64,000 nucleotides of DNA, taken from positions 8,904,501 through 8,968,500 of the forward strand of contig JAYKKT010000048.1 in assembly GCA_036023115.1 (NCBI GenBank), given 5' to 3'. Positions 31,812-45,049 of this stretch are shown here, in pieces; positions within the stretch are counted from its first letter, which is position 1, and each line of letters starts with the position of its first letter. The notes below the pieces were generated by a model that saw nothing but the letters and a program-made list of their open reading frames with translations, was not told the DNA's origin and did not search any database. The DNA is from Brasenia schreberi (taxonomy: Eukaryota; Streptophyta; Magnoliopsida; Nymphaeales; Cabombaceae). Both the position numbers and the translations under genes were made by a program.

Positions 31812-34517
31812 GGTTGGAGAAAAAGCAAAGGAAATAGAAGATACAAGTTTTAAATTATGGTACTCTGGTAAGGAAAAGACTCAAAATGGAGTTAGTATTA
31901 TTATAAATAAATATTTAAAGAATAGTGTAGTAGACATAAAACGATATGGTGACCGAATCATGACGTTAAAATTAGTGTTAGGAGCAAAGGTTTTTAATAT
32001 AGTTTGTACTTATGCACTTCAAGTAGGACTACAAGACAATATAAAGACAACTTTTTGGGAAGAGTTAGATAAGGTGATTTAAAGGATTCCACAAAGGGAC
32101 ATGATTTGTTTATGAGGAGACTTAAATGGACATCTCACTAAAGAGGCATTAGGATATCAAGGTATTCATGAAAACTTTGGTTTTGGGGATATAAATGAGT
32201 AAGGTAGGGAGATTTTAAATTTTGCTATGCATTTGTTAACGTTTAATTACTAATAAGAGTGGCTTATCACAAACACAAATTGATTACTTTATTTGTAGAA
32301 AAAAAGATAAAGCATGTTGTAAAGATTGCAAGGTAATTCCAGGAGAAAGTTTAACCACCCAACATCGACTTTTAGTTATGGATTTACAAATAAAAAAATA
32401 GACAAAGAAGAAAATAGTGCATCGAGCTATTCAAACTAAATGGTAGAACCTCAAAAGCGAGAAAGAAGATATATATAAACAAAAAGTCCTTCAAGAAGAT
32501 GCTTGGAATTATGTTGGTACACCTTGTGATATGTAGAACAATATGACTATACATATTAAGAAAGTGGCGAAAGATGTGTTAGGTGAATCTAAGGGAGGTG
32601 TACCGGCACAAAAAAAAGTTTGGTAGTAGAGTGAAGTAGTGCAAAATAAAATCAAGGCAAAGAGGGTATGTTACAAATTAAATTATGCTAAGAAAACCAA
32701 TGAAACTTTTGAGGCTTATAAGAAAGCGAAAAAGGCCATCAGTGAAGCAAAAGCTAAAATTTGGGAGGATTTATATAAAAAAAACTCAACTCAAAAGAGG
32801 GTGAAAAAGATATTTTTAAGATAGCTAGAGCTAGATATAAGAAAACTAAAGATCTTAATTATGTTAGATGCATCAAAAACGAGGATGAAAAAATTATAAT
32901 GACAATGATGATATAAGAAATAGATGAAAAAACTATTTTTATAAGCTTTTTAATGAAAATAAAGATGTTAGTATTAACTTGGGAGAGTTAGCCAAATCAG
33001 AAAGGTATATAAACCACAATTTCTACCGACGTATTCAAAAGAATGAAGTCAAAGAGGTTGTTAAACATATGAAGGGTGGTAAATCAGTAGGACCAGACAA
33101 TATTCCTATAGAAGTTTGGAAAATACTAGGATAAATAAGAATCACTTGTCTCACAAGACTATTTAATGAAACATGAAAAAACCAAAAGATGCCTGAGGAA
33201 TTAAGAGCGAGTACATTTATACCCATATATAAGAACAAGGGAGATATTTAGAATTGTGCGAATTATCGAGGTATCAAGTTAATGAGCCATACTATGAAAT
33301 TGTGGGAAAGAATTATCGAATGTAGGTTAAGACAAGTATTAAGTACAACAGATAACCAATTTGGATTCATACCAAGCAGATCTACTGTTGAAGCGATTCA
33401 CCTTTTTAGACGTCTTATGGAACATTTTAGAGTAAAAAAGAAAGACTTCACATGATATATGTTGATCTAGAAAAAGGGTATCGAGAGAGGTTCTTTGGAG
33501 AACCTTCAAAAAAAGTGGTATCCCATTGACATACATTAACCTTATAAGAGACATGTACGATCGTACGCAAACATGTGTGAGGACTCATATGAAGGAATGA
33601 CAAAATTCTTTGAAGTTAATATTGGGTTACAACAAGGATCAAATTTAAGTCTATACTTATTTATAATGGTGATTGATGAGTTAACAAAATATATTCAAGA
33701 TGAAGTACCTTGGTGTATGTTATTTGCAAATGACATTGTGTTAGTGGAGGAGTATAAGAAAAAAGTTAATAGAAAATTGGAACTATGGAGAGAAACATTA
33801 GAAAGCAAAGGCCTCCGACTTAGTAGAACAAAGACATAATATATGAAATGTAAGTTTGATCATTTGGTTACTTTAGAGGACATAGAAATTAAAATTGGCA
33901 CACATTGCATCCCTCAAAAGGAAAGTTTTAAATACCTAGGGTCAATTTTTCAAAGTGATGGAAGAATTGATGGAGATGTTACGCATAGAATTAATGCTGG
34001 TTGGTTAAAATGGAGAGGAGCATCGGGTATTCTTTGTGATAAGAAGATACCATTAAAGTTAAAAGGTAAATATTATAGGGCAACAATTAGGCCTGCCATG
34101 TTTTATGGTTCTGAGTGTTGGGCAGTTAATCATCAACATGTTTGTGACATAAATGAAGATGTTGAGATGGATGAGTGATCATACAAGAAAAGACCGTATA
34201 CATAATGAGGTTATTAGAAACAAATTAGGAGTGATACCAATAGAGGATAACATGAGAGAATATTATTTAAGATGGTTTGGACATATAGAAAGAAGATCAA
34301 AAGTCGAACCTCTAAGAAGGTATGAAAAACTAAATTTGGAAAGTATTAAAAGAGGTAGAGGACGACTACAAAAGTGTTGAAAAGAAACAATAAAGAATGA
34401 TCTAGCTTATTGTGAGTTAACTGCTAACATGGCACATGATAGGGCTATGTGGAAACAAATCATCCATGTAGTCGACCCCGTCTAGTATGGAAAAAAGCTT
34501 AGTTGTTGTTGTTGTTG
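31812..34517 (+). mobile_element. RTE LINE, 2.7 kb, 5'-truncated, nested in an older copy
   Basis: Runs from inside the endonuclease (GEKAKEIEDTSFKLWYSGKE) through the linker (32639-32824), the RT (about 33000-33840) and the C-terminal region (33843-34380, KYLGSIFQSDGRIDGDVTHR) to GACCCCGTCTAGTATGG and a TTG tail. It is flanked by TTTATCATCTATTGGTG at 31795-31811 and 34518-34534 (17 bp). Frames are broken by stops. The RT active-site box reads FANDIVL instead of the family's FADD form, so it is dead. Confidence 0.93.
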
Positions 34518-34559
34518 TTTATCATCTATTGGTGCTACTCTCATGTTGTTTAGGCAGTC

Positions 34560-36254
34560 CACATTTTTCCAAAAATTTTGGCCTGCTTGAATATTTTTGC
34601 TGGATTCTCTCAGTTTTTAGGCGAGGCAAATGCCTCACCTCACCCATGAACAGGTCCGCCCCTGGTGATATCGGATACAACTAGGGATCCTCAAGCTCTT
34701 ATGCTTCCAGATTTACAATATCATACTACATCATTTAGAAAGAATGCCAAGGTTCACAGTGTATGGCTAATAGAGTGATGAGGACTCAAGGTTGGGTCCA
34801 AATTTTACCAGCATAGACCAAACATGTACGTTGGTTGTTATTAGTAAGCCCAAGAGCTCTTAGCGCCCCATTTTAGCACAAAATCCTCTTGTGTACCAAT
34901 TGACGCCAAAAAGATTCGCCACTTCTGGCGGCAACAGTACCTATGAAGTAAATGTTCTCATCTTATCATATTCTCTATTTACTTGAGATATAACAAATAA
35001 GCAAATAATCCTCCATTTGGATGCATTGTCATTTCTATGTCTAATCTAATATTTGATTTAATTTTTTTCAACTATATTCAGACGTAAGAGAAATTCAAAT
35101 GTCCAAAAAAAATGTAATATTTCTTGCAAAAGCACTTATCTTTCTCGGGGATCCTTACTCCAATATAAGGACACAAACACGAAAGTTTTGTCACTACCAT
35201 GTCTAAAGTGTCAATTAAGGCCACGTGCATAAGGTAAAACGTTATTTACAAGGTGCTTGATTTTATAGTAATTCATTCAACAATTCTTTAAAAGTATTAT
35301 ATTTTATCTGATATCCCAAAATTTGAAGTTTAAATCGGCCTTGAACGACCATCACATTGTTTAAGAGTTGTACATGTTTCTTAATCACAGTTTAAGATTT
35401 TAAATTGATTCATAATTTATGAAATACAAATCGATATACATTTAATAGAATTAATTTACCAATGTTACATAATTGCTTATTTTTTAATGTTAGGGTACCA
35501 CTAAATCTGCTTAAACATTCGCCTGCTTGGAGAAAAACCTCTGTATGATCACTGCCTCCTCAAGGCAATTAAGCATATGACATAAGTACCATTTAACCCG
35601 GACGAAAACCACCAACACGGTGTTGGCAGGAACACAAGGGCTTGCCACACACAAACGAAAGGAACTAAGGGTACCCTGTTGTCTTCTTCTAAAGTACCTG
35701 GAATTTTTATTTAAATATGTTGTTTGGGAGAGGATCCAAATCCATCTCCTAGAAGTCTTTTACATGAGAAGAGGAACAAAAACCTACAAATCTGAAACAG
35801 CAAGTGACCAAAATGAAACGTTTTGGTGACAAAAATGGGCACCCATAACTAATTCGATGCAAAAAAATCACACCCATTACTAATCCAGTGCAACTCAATA
35901 AGACAATCATCCTAGAAAATCCAGTTCTAGGACACTCTGTATGTCACTGGCAAGCTTAAAAACATCAAAAAGAAACAAATTTTATGAGTCAGTACATTAA
36001 AGGAAATCACTGAGGATCATTGCAAGATGGGAGCAAGTTCTTTCAGATTACACTTTTTTTTCATTTAGCATTTGAATAGCTGCGGAACATCCTTTAAAAC
36101 ATCAAATGTAGTTGCAATAGCATTGGTCTAGTCAAGAAAATGCACGACAAAATGTTCAGATCCTACAACTGTAAAATTGCATGTGGTAGACTAGGATACC
36201 ATTCTGTGGACAGGCGCAACTCCTGGAACCACAAAAGGAACAAATCGATTACTC
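34560..36254. other. Intergenic DNA and probable 3' flank of the FLX-like gene
   Basis: 34560-34680 carries a dispersed repeat ending CTCACCCATGAACAGGTC, also seen in the blocks at 44.8 and 63.9 kb. 34.7-35.85 kb has nothing recognisable except a short perfect hairpin CCAACACGGTGTTGG at about 35613. 35.86-36.25 kb is probably the 3' untranslated region of the minus-strand gene. Confidence 0.4.
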
Positions 36255-37565
36255 TCATCGGCGAGCATGGCCATGCTGCGCATCATATGCACTCCACAAA
36301 CTGGGAGCAGGTGCATACTGTGGAGCACCTTCTGGACCACCCTGAACCTATCATGAACAATAAACCAGAAAATGAAAGAAGTACTGACATACTGGACTCG
36401 TTACATAAACCAGGATAAGAGCCAAGATTACATACTGACATACCGGATTCATTCCATAAGCAGCAGGATAAGGGTTTCCTCCGTATCCAATTTCAGGGTT
36501 CCCATAGTTCCCACCATAAGCAGCACCTGAAAACAAGCCATAAAACAGGAAATGAAAGAGTTATAATTCACTATTACCCAGGGTTGTAAGAGTCAATATC
36601 TGTTACTAAGGCAGCTTGAATACCTGGATTTCCAGCGGCAGAGGAAGCCCGAGCCCTTTTTTCTCTGCATTAGCAATCTCAGCACGTAATCTCTCCACTT
36701 CACGAGCCATTGTGATCAAATTCTTTTCCATTGCTTGACTCTGCTCACGAGTATCAGTATTCCTCTTCTTTTCATACTCAATGGCCAACCTGTGGTTCCG
36801 TCACAATTTGTCCACATCAAAACCCATAAGAATACCATCCAAGCAGAATAAGTCAAAGGGTTTCCCAAACAGAATTACTATATACAACAGAATGGACACT
36901 TAATACGTTTCCATAGTAATATCTAAAATTTAAAATGAGCATGTATTAACTGGTCACCCAAACTTTTTACCTAGCTTGCTGCAACTCCTGCTTCATGATT
37001 TCAATTTCTGCTTTTATGGCAGGGGCCTTTTGCAGCTCAGCAGACGCTAGATCAAGCTCTTGAGTAAGCGCTTGAACCTGTCCAGCAAGATCTTGCCTGG
37101 AAGCAGTCAATTTCTGATATCAGCATGGAATTGCATGAGCTCTGACCTCATAGCATCTGCTGCCCGCAAATCTGCTTCCGATTTCATCGACTTCTCATAT
37201 ACCTCTCTGAGTTTAAGATCCTTCTCAGCCTGAAATTTACCAGCTGCATGAGACAAGTGGCACAGCTCTTGTTGTGCAGCAGCTAATTCCTGCTTCAGGG
37301 CTACATGAGTGGCAGCCAACCTCTGGTTGTCCACAAGGAGACCTTGGATTTCTTGGTGCTGAGCTGCAAGCCTCTCTTCTATGACAGCAGGATGAGGGGG
37401 AAATGGTCCAGGGCCCCGTCCAAAAGGAACATCCCTCATGTCTTCGAGAAATGCTGGATGACGCATGGGGCCTAGACCTTGACCATACGGTAAATCTTGA
37501 AATGGTGGCAATCCACGTGGACCACCTTCAATTGGGTGGGAAGGTGCATGGGTTCTTCCCAACAT
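36255..37565 (-). CDS. FLXL1-like: FLX-like coiled-coil protein (FLC EXPRESSOR-like), with two apparent frameshifts
   Basis: FLX-family proteins are plant coiled-coil scaffolds; Arabidopsis FLX works with FRIGIDA to activate FLC. Exons: 37565-36971 (MLGRTHAPSH, Pro/Gly-rich start, then the coiled coil VIEERLAAQHQEIQGLLVDN to KLTASRQDLAGQVQALTQEL), 36789-36624 (LAIEYEKKRNTDTREQSQAM, EKNLITMAREVERLRAEIAN), 36526-36444 (AAYGGNYGNPEIGYGGNPYP) and 36341-36255 (GGPEGAPQYAPAPSLWSAYD then AQHGHARR stop). Splice sites are good. Frame is lost at about 37116 (HADIQKL expected; one base missing, giving an early stop) and again in an A-run at about 36656-36661 (EKKRARASSAAGNPG expected). It is either a recent pseudogene or consensus errors, since the codons otherwise look constrained. 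Confidence 0.88.
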
Positions 37566-37697
37566 TTTAGTGCTGGTTAAACCTTGAACAAATCACAACC
37601 ACTTTCATGAATATAATGACAGAAAAAAGAGATGTAGAACCAAAACCAAAATCAAGTCAAACTATCCAAAAGCTGAACACACAATTCTTATCTTCAA

Positions 37698-38389
<692 letters not shown>

Positions 38390-41330
38390 TGAAATTGTGA
38401 ATTGAGTTAATCCTAAAAATGACCGACAATAGGAAAGTAAAAGGAGTATCAATTGAGATTGGGAGTTCTCGTATAAGTGTTCCTTCAAGTTCATGATCAA
38501 CAACAAAACCTTCAATTTCAACACCTCATGATGATGCACCGTTGTGGATGTACATGCAAAGGGGACAATCATATGAAGGTGGTGGAGTTAATATACATTT
38601 TATGCGTAAATTTTGTAACATGAGTTTTACAGGGTCTAAGGACCTTCAATTTTATAAATTTTGCAGATGACATTGTATTGCAGATGACATTGTATTAGTG
38701 GAGGAGTCTAAGGAAAAAGTTAATAGAAAATTGGAACTATGGAGAGAAACATTAAAAAGCAAAGGCCTCCGACTTAGTAGAACAAAGACAGAATATATGG
38801 AATGTAAGTTTGATCATTTGGCTACTTCAAAGGACATAGAAATTAAAATTGGCACACATTACATTCCCCAAAAGAAAAGTTTTAAATACCTAGGGTCAAT
38901 TTTTCAAAGTGATGGAAGAATTGATGGAGATGTTATACATAGAATTAATGCTGGTTGGTTAAAATGGAGAGGAGTATCAGGTATTCTTTGTGATAAGAAG
39001 ATATCATTAAAATTAAAAGGTAAATATTATAGAGCAGCAATTAAGCCTGCCATGTTTTATGGTTCTGAGTGTTGGGTAGTTAATCATCAACATGTACAAA
39101 AGATGTCTGTGACAGAAACGAAGATGTTGAGATGGATGAGTGATCATACAAGAAAAGACCGTATACATAATGAGGTTATTAGAAACAAATTAGGAGTGAC
39201 ACCAATAGAGGATAAAATGAGAGAACATCGTTTAAGATGGTTTTGACATATAGAAAGAAGATCAAAAGAAGAACCTATAAGAAGGTTAGAAAAACTAAAT
39301 TTGGAAAGTATTAAAAGAGGTAGAGGACGACCACAAAAGTGTTGGAAAGAAACAATAAAGAATGATCTAGCTTATTGGGAGTTAACTGCTAACATGGCAC
39401 ACAATAGGGATCTCTGGAAACAAAGAATCCATGTAGCCGACCCCGTCTAGTATGGGAAAAGGCTTAGTTGTAGTTGTTGTTGTTGTTGTTGTATGAGTTT
39501 TACAGGGTCGTATACTAGAGTGAAAGCATATCTTTTGAAATTATGAAAACATGATATAAGAGTATGTCCGAATGTGGATGAAGATTTACGAAGATAATTA
39601 ATGAAAAAGCAAGATGAGTATGAAAAGAAGAACGAAATGAGTGAAAAAGAAACAAATATTCCATTATTTGGTGGATATAAAGAAGATACAAAAAAAATTA
39701 ATGCAAAGAGAGTTTAAAGGTTTTAGAGGAGCAATTGAAAAATCATTTAATGTAATTGGAAGGAAGGAGATGGATAGGAAGGTTGAAAGATTTTTCTTCT
39801 CAAGTTAACTTCCTTTTAATGTAGCAAGAAATCCATATTAAAAAGATCTTATCACTTCATTGGTTAATTATAATTTACATGGTTATGTTTCTTAAAGTTC
39901 TCAAAAATTGTGAACCATGATTCTTAAAGAAGAAAAAGTCAATATTGAAAGGCTTTTAGAATATAAGAAGTTTTCATGAGAAACTAATGGTGTTTCTATT
40001 GTTTTTTATCGATGTAGTGATATTCAAAAGCGTTCACTCATTAATTTTATTGCTTATTCAATTAGTAGTTCTATATTTTTGAAATATGTTGATGCATTTG
40101 GAGAAATTAAAACTGGAGGCTACTTAAAAGATTTGTTCGTAGAAGTTATTAAGAGTATTCAACTAGATAATGTTGTCCAAATAATCAATGATAATGCAGG
40201 TAATTATAAAAGTATAGGATTAAATTTGGAATGTTATTATCCACACATTTTTGTACACTCTGTATTCCTCACAGTTTAAAATGGGCTCTTTCTCGTATAT
40301 GTAAGCTATTAGAAGATAAAGATAATCTTCGTGCATATGAATGGTGTTTATGGATTGAAGATATGACAACATATTATATAAAGATAATGAATTTTGTAAT
40401 GAATCACCATTTAATTAGAGTCATATTCAATAGACATTCTTATTTAAAGTTGTTGAAGGTTGCAAAAACATGTTTTGCTTCTTTGATTGTGATGGTAAAA
40501 GGATTCAACACAATCAAGACATCATTGGTTTAGATGGTTACTGATCTAAGCTGGGATTTATATCGTGGTAACAAGGTTGAAGATCAAGCAAGGGCCCAAG
40601 TAGTGAAGACTATTATTCTTAATGATTTATGGTGAGACAAAGTATCATGTTTTCTTGAATTCGCAAAGCCTATTTGGGAGATGTTGAGAGAAGTTTATAA
40701 AGATGAACCGATGCTCCATAAAGTTTATAACATGTGGGATACCATGATTGAAAAAGTTGAGTCAATAATTTTGAAGCACGGGAGAAAAGAACAATATGAG
40801 ACATCATCGTTTTATGATTATATTCATTCTACATTAGCTTCAAGATGGGACAAAAGCAACACTCCCTTGCATTGTTTAGCACATTATTTAAATCCAAGAT
40901 ATTATGGGAAAAAATGGTTGCATGAGAGCAGTGAGAGTACTCCTCCTAATCAAGATCCTAAAATAGCAAAGAATATGCAAATGTGTTTGGCAAGGATTTA
41001 TCATGACTAATACCTACTTGGGCAAGTAAATTCTGAATATGAAAAGTTTTCTTATGCCAGACTTGATTCACTAGAAACAAGGGATTATCAAGATCCACTA
41101 GATTGGTGGGCATGCTATGGATTTGAGATGCCTCTTCTTCACAAGCTTGCACTAAAATTATTATCTTAACCTGCTACTTTCTTTTATTGTGAAAGGAATT
41201 CGAGTACATATTCTCACATTCACAATATCAAAAGGAACAATCTCTTAAGTAGTCGTGTTGAAGACTTGGTTTATGTCCATTCAAATCTAAGATTGGTTTC
41301 ATGATCTAATGTTGAGTACAGGTAACTAAT
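38390..41330 (+). pseudogene. hAT transposase remnant (BED finger to dimerisation domain), split by a LINE
   Basis: Plus-strand frames in order: a BED-type start (APLWMYMQRGQSYEGGGVNI, HFMRKFCNMSFTGS at about 38540-38636); the LINE insertion; continuation YTRVKAYLLKL (39510); the RNase-H-like part DNVVQIINDNAGNYKSIG (40160-40220); CKLLEDKDNLRAYEW and HSYLKLLKVAKTCFASL (40300-40490); ASRWDKSNTPLHCLAHYLNP (40840-40900); and a decayed C-terminus with CERNSSTYSHIHNIKRNNL (41195). There are many stops. It is a different hAT lineage from the one at 5.1-7.8 kb, with only general domain resemblance. Confidence 0.85.
38637..39492 (+). mobile_element. RTE LINE, 856 bp, inserted in the hAT BED-finger sequence
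   Basis: A 5'-truncated LINE beginning near the RT active site and running to GACCCCGTCTAGTATGGG and a TTG tail. Flanked by ATGAGTTTTACAGGGTC at 38620-38636 and 39493-39509 (17 bp). A 182-codon frame (38698-39246) covers KYLGSIFQSDGRIDGDVIHR to EDKMREHRLRWF, so it is a fairly young copy. GCAGATGACATTGTATT is duplicated near its 5' junction (about 38664 and 38681). Confidence 0.93.
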
Positions 41331-41714
41331 TACTAATCTTTTATAATTGTTTTTTTCTATTAGTCATGACGATTATATTTCATCTTTTATTGTTATTTGT
41401 TTAAATATATTTCAGTAAATGAGCATCTAAATATTGGGATGTAAATCAAGAGGAATATCATTTAGATGATAACCAAGATTTGCATACCTTTAATATGGAA
41501 CTCACTTATCCGATAATCCCTTGAGCTGATAATGTTGTTGATAGTGAAGATTACACGTTCATTTCATTTATAAACATTAAGATTGTCTTTTGATTGATTT
41601 CTGTATTATGATGAAATTAGTAGTTTACGTGTTTTGCTTTAATATAAAGATGTGTACTTACTATTGTCATATACTTATGTTAATTGATGTCTCACTTGTT
41701 CTAGTTTGAATATT

Positions 41715-41985
41715 ATATATATATATATATATATTATAACATTATATACCTTAGCCATGCCACCGTGTCCAAAATTTTTAAAATTTGCCGTATCCCGCAC
41801 CCGTGTGGCATAGTATGTATATATGTATATGTATATGTATGTATATATGCATGTATGTGTGTATATATGTATGTATATATGCACATATATGTGTGTATAT
41901 ATATAGATATATAGATATGTATATATATGTATATGTACATCTGTGTGTATATATGTATATATCTAAGTATGTATATATATAACAA
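41715..41985. repeat. TA and GTATAT-type microsatellite cluster
   Basis: (TA)n at about 41718-41735, then about 170 bp of GTATATAT/GTATGTAT repeats from 41815. The short open frames here are artefacts of the repeat. Confidence 0.9.
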
Positions 41986-42849
41986 AAATCACAAGCCTGA
42001 AGTAAGTTCACAACTAAAGAAAGAAAAAGGAAAGCTCAAGAACAAGAAAGATGATTAACAAGAAAACTAGCTGCATTGAGTTGGATATGAGAACCAACTA
42101 ACAATATGGCATAATACCTTTGCTGCATGCAGTTGTCATATACTCGCGATGTGCTATTGAGCTGTCCTTATGCCTGGTTGCTCTACATGAATCCGAAGAT
42201 CGATAGAAATTCTAAAAGTGCTTAAACGACCAAAAGAACTCGAACACTACAATAGACTCAGCAGATGGTACCCCAGAAAACCACCATTACTGAGAAATGT
42301 TTCGGTAATCAGCATTCCCTGTTGTTATTGCATCGCTCGGGCAAATAACTAGACTCTCAGTCTCAGCCCTTTGTGCACTGCCATTTTGCATCTAACCATC
42401 CCTCGCGACAAAATGTGCCAAAAGGACAGTCACTAATACGCACCCTCCATCACTCTCCCTCCTCGCTTTGCGTGATTAACCGCAAATTTTCTTTCACGGT
42501 CCTTAACCACGTCACTTCCTTGCTAATGTCCCACGTTTTATTAGTTGAATTCCACGGTTCACAGCATTTTTTCCCAAACGCAGAAAAGGAAATATACATT
42601 TAACAAATATGTACACAATGACAACCGGCGAAACAAACTATCATTCAGATGAAGAATGCCAATATATTAGATCTCTTTGCTAATATTCCTCGACTGAACG
42701 TAATAGGCCGCTAACTACGGACAGATTAAGTAAATAAAAACTAATGCAAGCATAGAGAAAATAGGTAAAATCATTTTAATCCGTTCTAGGGACCGAAACC
42801 CCTCCACTGCCAATCAAATAAGCCAAGAATTTCCAGGAAAGAAACTTAC

Positions 42850-43250
42850 AAATTGGTCCTAATTTTTATGAATGTACGGGAAACATAGTAAGAGATGAAC
42901 TGAGACACCAGAGAGGAAAAAGAGAAAGAGACGAATGGTACCATAAGATCACGGATGTGAGAACCCCTAGCTCGCTTCGTCCTCTTCTCTCGTCCGACGA
43001 TGAAGAGAGTAACGACACCACCGAGTCGAACGAAAGCCTTAGCAACGCGCCGTAATATTGATTTTTGCAGTGGTTTCGACGGTGAACCGTTTCGAGCGAC
43101 TGGCCACAGCCGGTAGAGGAGGGAACGACGGAGTTAATTTACATGCCCTTGTCGGATGGCGTTGGAGTAGGTGATACCATACCAAAATTCGAGGCCACCG
43201 GTGGATGAAGCTAACGATGGCAATTTCTACCGGCGCGGTCCCCACGTGGG
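42850..43250 (-). promoter_or_regulatory. CpG-rich stretch, possible distal 5' leader or promoter
   Basis: In contrast to the AT-rich surroundings, 42950-43250 is CpG-rich with CTTCGTCCTCTTCTCTCGTC-type sequence typical of plant 5' leaders. No coding exon can be assigned. It may be the untranslated first exon of the minus-strand FLX-like gene, whose ATG exon appears to start after an acceptor-like TTCAAG near 37585; that would make a 5-kb leader intron hosting the hAT and LINE. This is inference. Confidence 0.25.
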
Positions 43251-43354
43251 CGGGTTTGAATGAGAAAAACCCGTCCGCTGCGGAGAGGGCGCGAGGAGAA
43301 GAACCACAAGCGGGGCGCGGTAGGATTTAAGGTAAACCAGCCTTCGGCCCCACG

Positions 43355-43627
43355 TAGACGTGCCGGTTCTGGTTATAGTTGGGACTTCTGGTTTCGAAGC
43401 GGTTCTAGTTTGAGTTCGAAACTGTTCACAATTGAAAATTTTATTTAAAATTTTAAAATCTATAAAAACATTTTTTTAAATACCAAAACCAACACTGTTG
43501 ATTCCGGTTTTATAAAAGGTAACACCATAACCTAATTGGGTAGTCCTCGGTTTTGAATTCAGTCAATTCTTGGTTTGATTCGAGTTCGATTAAAACCGTC
43601 AAATTACTTAAGAACCGATCATGTTTA
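43355..43627. mobile_element. Diverged MITE (GACATG family)
   Basis: Starts TAGACGTGCCGGTTCTGG and ends AACCGATCATGTTTA, an inverted-end pair like that of the 8444 element, with CCGGTTTTATAAAAGG-like interior. No 8-bp duplication can be matched, so it is older or rearranged. Confidence 0.6.
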
Positions 43628-43753
43628 GCTATATATATTCTAAATGTATGTTTATTTTATATATATAATTTTATGTAAATAAATAGTATAAACTAAATTT
43701 CTTTGAAAATATTTAATTTATAGGTTATAGTAGGATAGAATGATATACTGAGG

Positions 43754-44930
43754 GACAATTGGGGGTGTTGCATAAAACATGTGCTTGGAGTTTGGGAATA
43801 ATTTTTTCTTGCAAGCATTCTTTTTTCTTTTGGGTACAACTAGGGGTGTTCAAGAAATCGGTTCTAACATGGAAAAGAAAATTCGTGGTCGGTTTGTGGT
43901 TCCATGGTTGGAATCGAACCATCTTTGTATGCACACACACACACACATGTTTATATTTTATTATAACCTGATATACAAGTAAATCATGATAAAATCTGGG
44001 CCCTAAATCTTAATAATCTGAAGTATGAATGCTAGAACTGAATTATTTTTTTACTAGAGCATGCTCTAACCTTCAAAATTTATCTGTCATAATATAATTT
44101 AGATATGGTGTTGCTTCATATTGATTGTTTTTTATACAATGCAACCTTCACATATTAGCATAATATAAATTGCACAGAACCATGTTCAGATGTACGGGCT
44201 AAATGGTATGGTTTGGTTTGGTTCTCCGAGAATTGGGAACAGATTATAATGGTTTGATTCGAGGTTGACACTAGAACCGAACAGAACTGGACCACAAACA
44301 CTCAGTAGGTACGACAGGAAGCTTATGACCTTTAACTTCTAGCCAGGCTAGCTATTTGCTCTTTGTGCCATAAGCATAAGCCATAACCTCCTTAACCCAA
44401 TAATGTATCTTTCTTACACTGAACCACGTAATTTTTTTGCTTGGTTTCGTCATCGATTGATTCCCTCTGTTTCTCTGTTTGTCACTTGCCTTCGTTTCTG
44501 CCTGGATGTAATTGTCATCGCACAGATCCCCATTTTGTGCAGTTTCAAACCCTCAATGAGAGGAATGCAAATGGATCAAACTCTATTCAATACCTAACAC
44601 GTGTTTTGAACCAGAAAGAACGTTTAAAATCCGAGTGTAAATTGAGATTCGATTTGAATTTTCTTACCAAGATTGATTTCCAAGAAGGGTGGGAGACAAA
44701 TTTTTAGAAAAATTTGACCTGCTTTTATTGACTTTTTGGATTTTCTTTTTCGTTTATTAATTTCAAGAGAGTGGCCGTGGCGTCTCACCCATGAATAGGT
44801 CGGCTAGTGGTTTGGGGGGTCAGCTTATAACAACTACCTTTGTCCTGCGAACAAAGACAGGTGCCACGATTACACATGACCTTCAACTTATGGGAACACC
44901 CAGGTGAACTATTGCTCTTTGTCTGCATCA
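43754..44930 (+). repeat. Diverged duplicated block, copy A
   Basis: Colinear with 62180-64000: shared stretches include GGGAATAATTTTTTCTTG, CTTACACTGAACCACGTAA, GAGGAATGCAAATGGATCAA, TAACACGTGTTTTGAACCAG and TGTCCTGCGAACAAAGACAG. Copy A lacks about 660 bp present in copy B, with the junction at about 44527, and a shorter piece near 43853. It also contains CTAGGGGTGTTCAA, a hAT-MITE-like end. No coding sequence is recognised. Confidence 0.85.
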
Positions 44931-45049
44931 GTTTTAATTATATAATTTAGAAAGATTCAGAGAACCAGAAGAGCCAGCACAGAACCGGGAAATGACTAAG
45001 GCAGGAACAAATGGGATCCATTCAGGAGATTCACCTTTTCTGTCACAAG

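Noticed and set aside
41675..42011. Several overlapping open frames of Tyr/Ile/His repeats
   Set aside because: They are translations of a GTATAT/TA microsatellite, not genes. The same applies to frames at 37607-37858 and 48848-49042.
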